Positions 1 through 8,875 are shown, counted from the stretch's first letter. The stretch is DNA of 39,658 nt from Pirellulales bacterium (GCA_022451045.1 JAKUOW010000017.1:1-39658); one strand, 5' to 3'. Numbers and translations: made by a program. Notes: generated by a model from the letters alone, not told the origin.

Positions 1-475
1 GACTGCTACTAAACGAGAACAACTCTCCGCTCCAGTTTTCCGTGTATGTCAGTTGTTTGGTATCATAGATTGCAGTCTGCGGCGGTTCCTCACTTACTAC
101 CACATTCACAGCCTTGTTCGTGTTTTTTCCAAAGTGTGAAGTCAGTGCGGCACAAACTCCTCCCAGATCCATATCATTCCAGGAGCCGTCAACACTCTTG
201 GACTCAGGATACTGTCCCCAATGTCCAAATCGCCCATAGTCTAAACCTGGAAAAGCCGGCAGTATCTCTGGCAATTTCCTTCCACCGTCAAGATATGACT
301 GCGCCTGAGTCTTGTAGAATCCGCGCAATCGGTTCTCCGGAAATGACTTAACCTGCTGACCGATAGCAAAGGATGAAATACCAAAAACAAAGAAACCGGT
401 CGATAGAATCACGATAGCACGTATCAACTTAGGTCTTCCTTTTTTAATCATGTATTTTTTCTCAGCAAGCTTCAT
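1..475 (-). CDS. Secreted protein, DUF6797-like N-terminus (partial)
   Basis: An open frame runs leftward from an ATG at 475 to the window edge without a stop (158 codons), so only the N-terminus is present. An in-frame ATG at 451 is an equally good start and puts a basic stretch directly before the hydrophobic segment (about residues 18-38 from the first ATG), which looks like a signal peptide ending near AIGQQ. The mature part contains FPGLDYGRFGHWGQYP followed by a W-N-D-x-D-L-G-G motif. I recognise this pattern from the DUF6797 region of large secreted planctomycete proteins, often fused to haem-binding or other domains. That assignment is from memory. Any catalytic or haem domain would lie outside the window. 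No strong ribosome-binding site is visible for either start. Confidence 0.7.
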   Translation of the reverse strand, partial: MKLAEKKYMIKKGRPKLIRAIVILSTGFFVFGISSFAIGQQVKSFPENRLRGFYKTQAQSYLDGGRKLPEILPAFPGLDYGRFGHWGQYPESKSVDGSWNDMDLGGVCAALTSHFGKNTNKAVNVVVSEEPPQTAIYDTKQLTYTENWSGELFSFSSS

Positions 476-739
476 GTTATCCGCTTTGACTTCAATCAAC
501 TAGAACGCACCAATAAGCACATATCTATTCGTATTGACAATTCGCTGTCGGTGAAATCGCCAATATCGCAAAAGAGCACGAAAACATTCAAAGAAGGTGC
601 GTACTTCATGGAGAGACGAGAACTCAGGCTCCACAAAACCCATATTTGTAAGATTATATTTGCAAAGTATGACCGGCCAAATCGCTGCCGTGTTGACGCG
701 TAACAAAAGAGCCTAACCCGTTCGTATGACTTTACGTTT
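476..739. other. Intergenic stretch, no gene recognised
   Basis: Between the leftward partial gene and the small broken gene at 740. Short open frames exist on both strands, but none has a recognisable motif, ribosome-binding site or coding-like composition. It must contain the promoter of the leftward gene, but I could not pick out a convincing -35/-10 pair. Confidence 0.4.
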
Positions 740-921
740 ATGCAAGTTAGTAAAGGAACCAAACTCGACTATTTGGCAGAGACAAACAGCAAGTGGTATT
801 GAAAAGTAATGCTTGGAATTGTGATGTGATCCGAATGGTAGAAAAGGCGGACGGCGAGTACGTCGCAAAAGTGAAAGACAATGATGAACAACAAAATCCG
901 GTAACGTCAACTGACTCCTAG
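740..921 (+). pseudogene. Small hypothetical gene broken by one frameshift
   Basis: Two consecutive coding-like segments lie in different frames. ATG 740 opens a 20-codon frame starting MQVSKGTKLDYLAETNSKWY and ending at TGA 800-802. In the -1 frame, from about 799, the reading continues as LKSNAWNCDVIRMVEKADGE and on to TAG 919-921. One missing base near 799 would join them into a protein of about 60 residues. The composition (charged and aromatic residues, no low-complexity) is typical of a real protein, perhaps a small SH3-like fold, but I recognise no family. No clear Shine-Dalgarno site is visible. A sequencing or assembly error would give the same picture as a true mutation. Confidence 0.45.
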
Positions 922-978
922 GTGACTATAATTGGGTTCATCTCAGAACAATTTCTTTTCGACCATAAAAGACAAATC

Positions 979-2355
979 ATGATCATCGTAACTTGCCCTT
1001 CATGTAGCCACGAACTAAAACTGCCTGATAATCTTGCAGGTCGCCAGGGAAAATGTCCTAGTTGCCAGAAGCTGATAGTTATTCCTGCTGCAGATGCAAC
1101 ACCACCGGCACAGCAAAACGTTCCGGATTCCACAAGCAAGCCATTACCGCCGGGAATGAGTTCCGCACCGGCTTCACCAGCACCACCCGCAGCAGTCCCA
1201 GCACAACAAGCTTCGGTGCAGCCACCCGTTGTTACACCACCCAGTTCCGCCGCTCCTCAGCCAATAGCGCCTGTCGCTCCGGCCGCACCAGCACCGCCTC
1301 CGGTAGCAGTACCACCGGTGATCAATACCCAGGCACCACAGCCGGTTCAACCTATTGCGCCTGCGGCACCGGTCATCAACACTGCACCGCCCGAACAACC
1401 TGCTACACCAACTGCCGCCTCCGCATCACCGTTTGTTACACCTCAAGCAGGTGAAATAACACCGGCACCCGAAGTACCGGCAGGCTTTCCACAGATCAAT
1501 ACGACCGGTAACAGTAATGCATCTCCCTTTCCGCAAATCAATACGGAAGCAACGGGAGCCAGCCCACCAACGGACCCAGTCGGCGCATATCAGGCTCGTC
1601 AAAAGGGAAAGAGCAAAAAGGTGCTGTTACTTGGTGGAGGACTATTAGGTATTGGAGCCGTTGTCGCAATTCTATTCCTGTTCGTATTCACGGGCGGTGG
1701 ATCGAACTCACTTGCCGGCCTTACACGGGAAATCCTTGGTGAGGTAAACAGTGCGATTGGACCAATCTCGAGCATCACTGATGCTGGAACTGCTCAAAGT
1801 GCTGGTGACGACCTACAGGCGATCGTCCCAACACTTCAGGACATCGCAAAGAGGTTCAAGGATAAAGTTGCAAACACCAGCAAAGAGGATTTGATAAAGG
1901 AAATCGAGGCCTTACTTGATGATCCCAGCATCAAGAATGAACTGGTGTCTTTGATTAAACAAGTGTTACCGTTGCAAACAAAACTCGAGAATCTTCCTCC
2001 GGATGCCATGCTTGCCCTAGGCACAGCGATCGTTGAATTGCAGAACTCAGCTACAACGTTAGGTACAGATTTTGAACAAGCATTTTCTGCTTTGGAGGCA
2101 AAAGTACCTGAGGCAGACTTCGCACCATTGTTGCCCAAGGCGCTAAACCTCCTTACCAACGTTATGACCGAAGTACCGGAATTAAGTGCACTAATGGATA
2201 CTGGTATTCCCGGACTTGGTGGCGGATTCGGCGGCATGTTTGGCGGCGGAGATGAATTCGAGGACGAGAGTGTTTTCATGGATGAAGATGGCGGTCTAAT
2301 GGACGGTGGATTAGAGGAGTTTGATGAAGCAGCACCAGAGAATCCTTTTGAATAG
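979..2355 (+). CDS. Zinc-ribbon, Pro/Ala-rich, single-pass membrane protein
   Basis: A 458-residue protein if read from ATG 979. The frame also extends to a GTG at 922, but the extra 19 residues are not part of the domain. Residues 1-36 form a zinc ribbon of the MJ0042 type, with Cys pairs at 6/9 (CPSC) and 26/29 (CPSC). A Pro/Ala/Thr/Gln-rich linker follows to about residue 210 with repeated VINT/QINT phrases. A basic KGKSKK precedes a transmembrane helix at about 214-236. The C-terminal half is predicted helical and ends in a Gly-rich (GGGFGGMFGGG) and then acidic tail. The zinc ribbon, linker and anchor order is common in planctomycetes. The partner or ligand is unknown. A cytoplasmic ribbon with an exported C-terminal half is inferred. 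A related but smaller protein is encoded at 24829-25551. Confidence 0.75.
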   Translation: MIIVTCPSCSHELKLPDNLAGRQGKCPSCQKLIVIPAADATPPAQQNVPDSTSKPLPPGMSSAPASPAPPAAVPAQQASVQPPVVTPPSSAAPQPIAPVAPAAPAPPPVAVPPVINTQAPQPVQPIAPAAPVINTAPPEQPATPTAASASPFVTPQAGEITPAPEVPAGFPQINTTGNSNASPFPQINTEATGASPPTDPVGAYQARQKGKSKKVLLLGGGLLGIGAVVAILFLFVFTGGGSNSLAGLTREILGEVNSAIGPISSITDAGTAQSAGDDLQAIVPTLQDIAKRFKDKVANTSKEDLIKEIEALLDDPSIKNELVSLIKQVLPLQTKLENLPPDAMLALGTAIVELQNSATTLGTDFEQAFSALEAKVPEADFAPLLPKALNLLTNVMTEVPELSALMDTGIPGLGGGFGGMFGGGDEFEDESVFMDEDGGLMDGGLEEFDEAAPENPFE

Positions 2356-2403
2356 TACTCTTCAAACGATTCCAGTCTCGTGACAATTACCTTGTAACCC
2401 AAT

Positions 2404-2960
2404 TGGATAGACAGCGTGTAATACTCGTTTACTGTTTACCTTAGTAATCGGATTCTCAATCCCCATCCCGCTCATCGCAGACGACACACTTGAGATTTCG
2501 AGAAACGCATTCTTCCCATCATGAATGCGCGGAATCCGTCAAGTTCAAGTGAAAGCTATCTTGTCAGGATCGGTCTAGAAAACTACATCCATCCGACGCA
2601 ATCGAAAACATTTGCCAGCCCGCGCAAACAAGAGCTTATCGATATACAAAATCCGGCTGAGTCAAAGATCCTTGAGTTTATTGCTCGGACACCAAAGGCT
2701 GGTACCACTCCGGTTAGTGCTAAGGTTCGACAACAGGAATTGAACACGTTTAAGACATGGATCAGGCCCGGCAAGCCTAGCAACGAATCCTACCTACCGG
2801 TCGCTACATTGCACGCATTTACATTGATCGTGATGAGAAACTGGCTGACAACAAAGAATTTGGCAAGGAGGATCTCATCACGGAGGTCAGGATAGAATCT
2901 AGTTGGGCACGCGGATATGGGCAGATGACCATTCTTACTTTCCTTAATTTTTCCCAATAA
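2404..2960 (+). pseudogene. Decayed secreted planctomycete protein, several frameshifts
   Basis: Three coding-like pieces lie in successive frames. The first, about 2423-2509, encodes a signal peptide (LLFTLVIGFSIPIPLIADD) and stops at TGA 2510-2512. The second is the open frame 2521-2895, whose useful part reads NPAESKILEFIARTPKAGTT and then FKTWIRPGKPSNESYLP up to about 2798. The third, from 2802 in the next frame, reads RYIARIYIDRDEKL and later SSWARGYGQMT, ending at TAA 2958-2960. The ARIYIDRD...GYGQMT pattern matches my memory of secreted planctomycete proteins associated with haem-binding domains, but I cannot name the family securely. No clean start codon is visible in the signal-peptide frame (TTG 2404 is in another frame). 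The 124-residue open frame inside it should not be read as an intact gene. Confidence 0.55.
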
Positions 2961-3121
2961 TGAACTGTAAACATGGGCTATCAAAAACCGTTTGTTTTTT
3001 TGATATTTGGTGCCCAGTTTCCATGGCTTCAAAGATAATAAATAAAAGAGCACCTGAACGGTGATCAACGGTTTAATCTTGCAACCACTTTTTCAGTCCC
3101 CAAAGCTAAGCCACATTCAGA

Positions 3122-3841
3122 ATGTTTCCTGAGTATACAGCGAATCTCCTAGCTCAATCTCTTGATGCCATAGATAACATCAAGGAACAGGCATCAACCA
3201 CAATCAGTGCGCTCAATATCTCGGACTTCTCGATCAATATCGGGATCACCATCATATTGGCCTTTGTACTTGGGCAACTGTATGTCAGATTTGGACGGTC
3301 ACTTTCAAATCGGACCACGCTTGCCAAAAGTTTTGTATTGCTTGCCTCAACCACCATGGTTGTCATAACCATTGTTAAGTCATCCCTGGCACTATCCCTT
3401 GGTTTGGTCGGTGCCCTTTCAATCGTACGATTTCGTACGGCGATCAAAGAGCCGGAAGAATTGGTGTACCTATTCTTGTGTATTGCCATCGGTCTCGGAT
3501 TAGGTGCTGACCAACGCGAAGTCACTGGAATTGCCTTTGGGATTCTCGCAGTAATCATTATTCTCAGCTCATTGGCAACGCCAACCGGCAAACAGTCGGC
3601 AATGTTTCTGACTGTCACATGCACACCCTCAGATACAGTTACTGTGCCTGCTATCCTTGCAGCAGTCTCGCAATTCTGTAATCGCGTCGACCTCAAGCGA
3701 CTTGATGAATCAGATGTGATCTTGGATGTTGCACTGCATGTTGGGCTGTCAGATATCGATCAACTGGAGTCCTGTCGCCAAGCTCTGCGCGACTTGGATA
3801 GTTCGGTGAAAGTCAGTTTCTTTGATTCAAAACACGTGTAG
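3122..3841 (+). CDS. DUF4956 family membrane protein
   Basis: A 239-residue membrane protein. After a short helical N-terminus come about four transmembrane segments (about residues 38-55, 70-95, 110-125 and 135-152). The signature GLVGALSIVRFRTAIKEPEE between the second and third segments is characteristic of DUF4956. The C-terminal 75 residues form a soluble alpha/beta domain. DUF4956 proteins have no established biochemical activity but are repeatedly encoded beside CotH-like and VTC-domain proteins, as here. The stop TAG (3839-3841) directly abuts the next gene, which implies co-transcription and translational coupling. The start ATG at 3122 has no strong Shine-Dalgarno site. A role as membrane partner for the two downstream enzymes is an inference from gene order. 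Confidence 0.85.
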   Translation: MFPEYTANLLAQSLDAIDNIKEQASTTISALNISDFSINIGITIILAFVLGQLYVRFGRSLSNRTTLAKSFVLLASTTMVVITIVKSSLALSLGLVGALSIVRFRTAIKEPEELVYLFLCIAIGLGLGADQREVTGIAFGILAVIIILSSLATPTGKQSAMFLTVTCTPSDTVTVPAILAAVSQFCNRVDLKRLDESDVILDVALHVGLSDIDQLESCRQALRDLDSSVKVSFFDSKHV

Positions 3842-3859
3842 TTGGATAGGCTGATCACC

Positions 3860-6406
3860 ATGTTGATCCAACGTAAGAATCCGAAATACTCTGGAGGCAA
3901 GCGGAAGCTATCACGCCGTGTTCAGCTATGCCTATTGATTGCCTATACCATTGCCGTTTTGATCACCGGTGCCCTGCTCTTCAACAGTGATTCGATTGAA
4001 CAATCAAAACAAATCCTCTCTGAGAGTCTGGATTCCGTAAAACGCAAAGTGACAGCAATCGGTGAGGAGATCGTTTCGATCGAATTACATGTCAAGTTCA
4101 AAGACGCTGAGCGACTCAATAAACAGCGTGCAAAGGCGCTAGAACTCGGAGTATTAGTTGTCGATGATCAGGACTACGTCAACGCGGATCTTGCGATCAA
4201 CGATGAATCGGCGCCCGTCAGAATGCGATTAAAGGGTGACCTTATTGATCATCTCGCCGGAGACAAGTGGTCCTTTCGCGTCATCTGCCGGGGTGAAAAT
4301 ACATTGCTTGGAATGAAGCAATTCTCACTTCATCGACCAGAAGCAAGAAATTTTATTCACGAGTGGCTATTTCACAAGATCCTCAAATCGGCGGGTATCA
4401 TTGGGCTTCGATATGAGTTCGTTGACCTACACTTCAACGGCAAGTACTGGGGCATCTATGCGATTGAGGAGCATTTTGAGAAACGCCTGATTGAGCACAA
4501 TCATCGACGCGAAGGCCCTATCGTTCGATGGGATGAATCTATGTTTTGGTCGGATGTTATCGCCACCGATGGCCGCGTGAACGGAGATCATCACGCCGCT
4601 GCATATATCTCGACAAAAGCAGATGCTTTTCAGACCGCTAAGTACGCGGAAAGCGAAGTACTTCAAACGCTGCATGACCGAGCCCTTGAACAGCTTGATG
4701 CATTCAAGTCCGGCAAGCTAACAGCGCGTCAGGCATTTAACTGCGACCTACTCGGTAAGTACTTTGCAATCTGTGATGTATTTGGTGCACAGCACGCAAC
4801 CACATGGAACAACATGCGGTTTTATTTCAATCCCGTCAGCCAGCTATTAGAGCCAATCGGCTTCGATGCCGATGCTGGTTTACCGATCCAGAGGATTGGA
4901 TTCACATCAAACATCGGGGCATCCTCTGCTACACAGCGTCAGAAGTTTCACGATCAATTGGCATCCGATACTCAATTCACTTCCGCATATTACAAGTGGC
5001 TGTCCGAATACGCCAACGAGTCCATCATTGAAGAATGGGAGTCAGAATATCAAGGTGCAACAGCACGTTACGAGACACTCATACAAGCCGAGTATCCACA
5101 TTATCAATTCTCATGGGATACCGTGCGTCGCAATCAGGAGTTTGTGAGAGAACAACTTCGCAGGAAGCCAAAACCAATCGCCAGCGCGCTGATTCGCGGA
5201 TCATATCGCTTTATATTGGCGGCAAATCACAGCCCTGTACCGATCACTTGCCAGTCCGTCCGAATCGGCGATCAATTAATCGAGTTAGACCCAACCACAT
5301 TGCCAGGCCGTAACCCTGGAGACGTCGTTCAATTTCTTGAAATTGAGATACCAGACAGCACAGCAGTTTCCGGCAACAGTTGTGAGTTACAGTACTCAAC
5401 AGCAACCGGGAATAAAGGATTCGTCAGTCTTGTCTTTGCAGCAGATCCGACAAGCCTGCTACCTCGCAACAGCGGTTTTCAAGCAACCTCGCTAGCTGAT
5501 TTGGAGTACATCGACGTCGATAAGAAATTCAAGATCGCGACGATTCGACAAGGACAATGGACCATAAACGGACCACTTGTGATGCCCGCTGGTTACGAAT
5601 TGCATTGTCATGGCAACACTACGCTTACGATGGCAAATAATTCACGGATTGAGACGCGAGGTGCTGTACGTTTTATCGGATCTGCAGCATCACCTATCGT
5701 GGTGACCTCAGCAAAAGGGGATGCTGCTCACGTCCTTATAAAGGATGGTCAGCGTGACTCCATTTTAGAACATGTACACTTCAGCAATTTTTCGCACACA
5801 CCGGCACCTGGTACTAATATCACTGGTGCTGTGACGTTTTATAACTCACCGGTGAACATCGCCCATTGCAGCTTTAACCACATGCAAGCGGAAGCCAGCC
5901 TAAACCTCATTCGCAGCACGGTGAGCGTAAGTGACACTCGTTTTCAAAACGCGATGAGTGATGCGTTGGATATCGATTTCTGTACTGGGCGTCTCACTAA
6001 TCTGACGTTTAACACGAGTGGCAATGACGCGATTGATCTTTCAGGCAGCTCCATCGAGATTGAAAGTGCGATTATCAACAAGGCAAGCGATAAAGCTATT
6101 AGTTGCGGCGAAGCGAGCGTACTGCGGGCAATCAATATTCAAATCACCGATTGCGAAGTTGGAGTCACATCGAAGGACTCATCCGATGTCATTTTGACCG
6201 ATTCAAATATCCAAAACACCGGTATTGGATTGATGGCCTTTAGAAAGAAGCCTGAGTTTGGACCTGGGGATCTGGCTGCTAGTCAAACGAATATTAACGC
6301 ATCAAAACATCGATACCTTCTTGAGGCCGGTTCGTCCATCATGATCAATCGACAGAGTCAGCCGACCAATGCGAAAGATATTCGCTTTGATCTGTATGAC
6401 AATTAG
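3860..6406 (+). CDS. CotH-like kinase with C-terminal parallel beta-helix
   Basis: An 848-residue protein. I prefer ATG 3860, preceded by GGATAGG about 11 bases upstream; the frame also reaches a TTG at 3842 immediately after the previous stop. A basic N-terminus and one transmembrane segment (about residues 20-40, LCLLIAYTIAVLITGALLF) anchor it. The CotH domain spans about 80-450: it has KYWGIYAIEEHF near 194, and WNNMRFYF followed by GFDADAG (Asp336 and Asp338), corresponding to the metal-binding N...D.D end of the CotH kinase fold. Bacillus CotH phosphorylates spore-coat proteins, so protein kinase activity is plausible but unproven here. From about 540 to the end the sequence shows irregular beta-helix repeats (N-x-I/F alternating with short turns, as in pectin-lyase-like folds). 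The neighbours are DUF4956 upstream and a VTC domain downstream. Confidence 0.8.
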   Translation: MLIQRKNPKYSGGKRKLSRRVQLCLLIAYTIAVLITGALLFNSDSIEQSKQILSESLDSVKRKVTAIGEEIVSIELHVKFKDAERLNKQRAKALELGVLVVDDQDYVNADLAINDESAPVRMRLKGDLIDHLAGDKWSFRVICRGENTLLGMKQFSLHRPEARNFIHEWLFHKILKSAGIIGLRYEFVDLHFNGKYWGIYAIEEHFEKRLIEHNHRREGPIVRWDESMFWSDVIATDGRVNGDHHAAAYISTKADAFQTAKYAESEVLQTLHDRALEQLDAFKSGKLTARQAFNCDLLGKYFAICDVFGAQHATTWNNMRFYFNPVSQLLEPIGFDADAGLPIQRIGFTSNIGASSATQRQKFHDQLASDTQFTSAYYKWLSEYANESIIEEWESEYQGATARYETLIQAEYPHYQFSWDTVRRNQEFVREQLRRKPKPIASALIRGSYRFILAANHSPVPITCQSVRIGDQLIELDPTTLPGRNPGDVVQFLEIEIPDSTAVSGNSCELQYSTATGNKGFVSLVFAADPTSLLPRNSGFQATSLADLEYIDVDKKFKIATIRQGQWTINGPLVMPAGYELHCHGNTTLTMANNSRIETRGAVRFIGSAASPIVVTSAKGDAAHVLIKDGQRDSILEHVHFSNFSHTPAPGTNITGAVTFYNSPVNIAHCSFNHMQAEASLNLIRSTVSVSDTRFQNAMSDALDIDFCTGRLTNLTFNTSGNDAIDLSGSSIEIESAIINKASDKAISCGEASVLRAINIQITDCEVGVTSKDSSDVILTDSNIQNTGIGLMAFRKKPEFGPGDLAASQTNINASKHRYLLEAGSSIMINRQSQPTNAKDIRFDLYDN

Positions 6407-6427
6407 GAATTCAATCAGAGAGTTGAA

Positions 6428-7060
6428 TTGAGATACGAACGCAAATTTGCTAGCACGTCACACGATTTGGGTGAAGTACTTGCGCAGGTTCGTAACCATC
6501 CCAGTTTCTTTCGTCCCATCTACCATGAACGGCAGGTAAACAACGTCTACTTTGACACGATCGACTTACGCTTTCTAGAAGCGAATCTACAAGGTACGGC
6601 AAACAGGAAAAAATACAGACTGCGGTGGTATGATGATCCGGCATCGGAAACTGTTAGTGGGCAATTGGAGCTTAAAAAACGTGTTGGGCAGCTCGTAGAG
6701 AAACATATTTGGTCACAAGGCAAAACCTCTGTAAGTAATTGGTTGGACGGGTCTGCCATCCCAACCGGCATTCCCGACTCCGTGAACAACGAGCTTAAGT
6801 GTCTCCAAGCCACACTATTGAGTGGATACACACGTCAATATTTTTTGTCGGTCGATGGCAAGTTTCGACTAACGGTTGACTGCAATCAATGGTGGCAAAA
6901 CCTGATTGAGGGATCAGAGTGGGAAGATCACCGGCAAGTGATCATTGAGCTGAAGTATGATACGGAATGTGCTGGATTGGCACATCAGATTACAAGTGGA
7001 TTTCCATTTCGCGTATCTAAGTGGTCTAAATATGCAGCTGGATTCCGTCAAGCATCATGA
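6428..7060 (+). CDS. VTC-domain (polyphosphate polymerase-type) protein
   Basis: A 210-residue soluble protein. The TTG at 6428 is chosen because it puts the family's conserved beginning (MRYERKF) exactly at the N-terminus and has a purine-rich AGAGAG upstream. VTC-domain features visible are R2, R5 and K6 in the first strand, VNNVYFDT near 38-45, the basic KKYRLRWYDD near 60-70, ELKKRVG near 81-87, and IIELKYD near 172-178. This arrangement of Arg and Lys inside a beta-tunnel fold is that of the catalytic domain of yeast Vtc4, which makes polyphosphate from ATP. Bacterial members have mostly not been tested. No membrane segment is present, so it is probably cytoplasmic or held by the DUF4956 protein. 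It lies 21 bases after the CotH-like gene and ends the cassette. Confidence 0.82.
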   Translation: MRYERKFASTSHDLGEVLAQVRNHPSFFRPIYHERQVNNVYFDTIDLRFLEANLQGTANRKKYRLRWYDDPASETVSGQLELKKRVGQLVEKHIWSQGKTSVSNWLDGSAIPTGIPDSVNNELKCLQATLLSGYTRQYFLSVDGKFRLTVDCNQWWQNLIEGSEWEDHRQVIIELKYDTECAGLAHQITSGFPFRVSKWSKYAAGFRQAS

Positions 7061-7464
7061 GAGTGCTGCCACATACTAGCCGCACTGGCTGTACGACATT
7101 CCAGAAAACACAGCACTGTGACGTGCGACCTATCGCTGGTAAGACTTGAGTACGATGGGCCTTATGACGCAGCGAATACAAAATCTCTTAATGGCATGTC
7201 TCGTCATCTTCTTAGTGTTCATTGGCCTGTTTGAGCAGGCAACAACGCGTACTGAATCTCACGATGAACAAACTGGCGTTGCAGTTGTATGGTTTCCAGC
7301 AGTCTGGGCTCCAGCTGGAAATACTGTTAAGCGATACATTACTTTTTAGGATTATCAATATGACGACCGCGGACATCATTCATCAATTTCGTCGAATTCA
7401 TGCTTTCGATAGATTGCTTAATTGTCGATAATGCTGGTAGACATTCACTCCCGTTAAGTAGCTC
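7061..7464 (+). other. Intergenic stretch with a doubtful small secreted ORF
   Basis: A 404-base gap between the VTC gene and the DUF1501 gene. The best frame runs from TTG 7146 (in-frame ATG 7155) to 7349, encoding 67 residues with a hydrophobic segment (LLMACLVIFLVFIGLFEQA) that resembles a signal peptide or anchor, then a short tail without a known motif. A second overlapping frame (7222-7431) has no motif. Since the downstream DUF1501 protein normally follows a DUF1549/DUF1553 gene, this could be the relic of one, but I found no CxxCH codons to support that. The promoter of the DUF1501 gene should also lie here. Confidence 0.3.
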
Positions 7465-8847
7465 ATGCTTAGTATTCTTGGCAACACGATCGTCAACCAC
7501 TGTGACAATCTGTCTCGCAGATCGTTCATTCGTATTGGATCGCTTGGGCTTGGTGCCGGACTATCATTGCCAGAAATCTTGCGTGCTAACGCGCGGCAGC
7601 AAATCGATAAAACCAAGTCCATCATCATGGTTTATCTATGTGGCGGACCAACTCAACATGAGACGTTTGACCCAAAACCCGATTCTCCGCAGGAAATTCG
7701 CGGATCGTATAACCCGATTAGCACTAAGATTCCGGGAATTCAGTTTTGCGAGTTGATACCTAAGCTGGCGTCGATGTCAGATCGATTCTCAATTGTAAGA
7801 ACCCTTACAGGCATGGAGAACCGTCACGAATCCTTTCAATGCTATTCCGGTCGTCCTGGTGGTCGGCCGCAAGATGGCGAACCGGCCGGAGGTTGGCCGA
7901 CATTTGGAAGTGTTGCATCCAAGATTTTGGGGCCCGGCGGTGGTGGTGCCCTGCCCTATGTAGATGCATCTCCGAAAATGGGATACGGCCCATATCGAAA
8001 CAAAGGGCTACATGACAATGCAAACAAGAATTCATGGCCCGGTTTTACCGGAATGAGCCATGTTCCGTTTGCAGCGGAAGGCGATATTAATGCAGATTTA
8101 GTTCTCAATGACATCAATTTGGATCGCTTAAATGAGCGTCGAGATTTATTAGGGTCACTCGGCAGAATCCAGGAGCAGGTCAACGTCCAGGAAATCGACG
8201 CTTTTCAGCAACAGGCGTTTGGCATTCTCACATCGAGCCGACTGGCTGATGCAATGAACCTCGAACTGGAAGACAAAAAAACACGTGAACGTTACGGAAA
8301 TCCGACTACGACAGATCCGTCCTTTGGTGCACCTCCACAGAGTCCACAGCATCTATTGCTTGCGCGCCGATTGGTTGAGGCAGGCGTACGATGCGTAACC
8401 GTTGCCTTTGGCGCGTGGGACTGGCATTCGAATCGTGAAGGTACAATCGAATACTTATCCAAGAGGTACTTGCCACCATTTGATCATTCGATTTCGACTC
8501 TGCTGAACGACCTTGAAGAACGAGGTTTATCGGAGCGAGTACAAGTTGTCGTTTGGGGTGAATTTGGACGAACTCCACGCATCAACGCTAAAGGTGGCAG
8601 AGACCACTGGGAGCGTACGCAAAGTGTGTTGCTTGCCGGAGGAAACGTCAAACCCGGCAGAGTTATCGGCACAACCGATAAGACTGGTGGTACACCGGTC
8701 GATCGTCCTGTGCATGTACAGGAAGTCTTTGCAACGATGTATCAACATCTGGGTATCGATGTAAATTCAACGAAGATTGATGACTTGAACGGGCGGCCAC
8801 GCTATCTGGTCGACGAAGACCGACAGCCAATTCCTGAATTGACCTAA
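7465..8847 (+). CDS. DUF1501 family secreted protein (solitary)
   Basis: A 460-residue protein. The N-terminus has a twin-arginine-type signal (SRRSFIRIGSLGLGAGLSLP at about residues 17-36), so export is expected. DUF1501 hallmarks follow: YLCGGPTQHETFDPKP near 54-69, then SIVRTLTGMENRHES, a WPTFGS motif, and a C-terminal sulfatase-like part with WDWHSN, VVVWGEFGRTP and GRDHWERTQSV. The family is related to the alkaline phosphatase/sulfatase fold and is greatly expanded in planctomycetes; substrates are unknown. It usually sits directly after a DUF1549/DUF1553 cytochrome-type gene, but here that partner is absent and a non-coding gap precedes it. It converges with the next operon, with 28 bases between stops. 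The start ATG has a weak ribosome-binding site, and no earlier in-frame start fits the signal peptide. Confidence 0.88.
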   Translation: MLSILGNTIVNHCDNLSRRSFIRIGSLGLGAGLSLPEILRANARQQIDKTKSIIMVYLCGGPTQHETFDPKPDSPQEIRGSYNPISTKIPGIQFCELIPKLASMSDRFSIVRTLTGMENRHESFQCYSGRPGGRPQDGEPAGGWPTFGSVASKILGPGGGGALPYVDASPKMGYGPYRNKGLHDNANKNSWPGFTGMSHVPFAAEGDINADLVLNDINLDRLNERRDLLGSLGRIQEQVNVQEIDAFQQQAFGILTSSRLADAMNLELEDKKTRERYGNPTTTDPSFGAPPQSPQHLLLARRLVEAGVRCVTVAFGAWDWHSNREGTIEYLSKRYLPPFDHSISTLLNDLEERGLSERVQVVVWGEFGRTPRINAKGGRDHWERTQSVLLAGGNVKPGRVIGTTDKTGGTPVDRPVHVQEVFATMYQHLGIDVNSTKIDDLNGRPRYLVDEDRQPIPELT

Positions 8848-8875
8848 CATCAGGATCCGTGACAATTTCTGTGGG

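Noticed and set aside
46-351. Plus-strand open frame of 101 codons
   Set aside because: It is antisense to the clearly coding minus-strand N-terminus with a signal peptide and a DUF6797-like motif.
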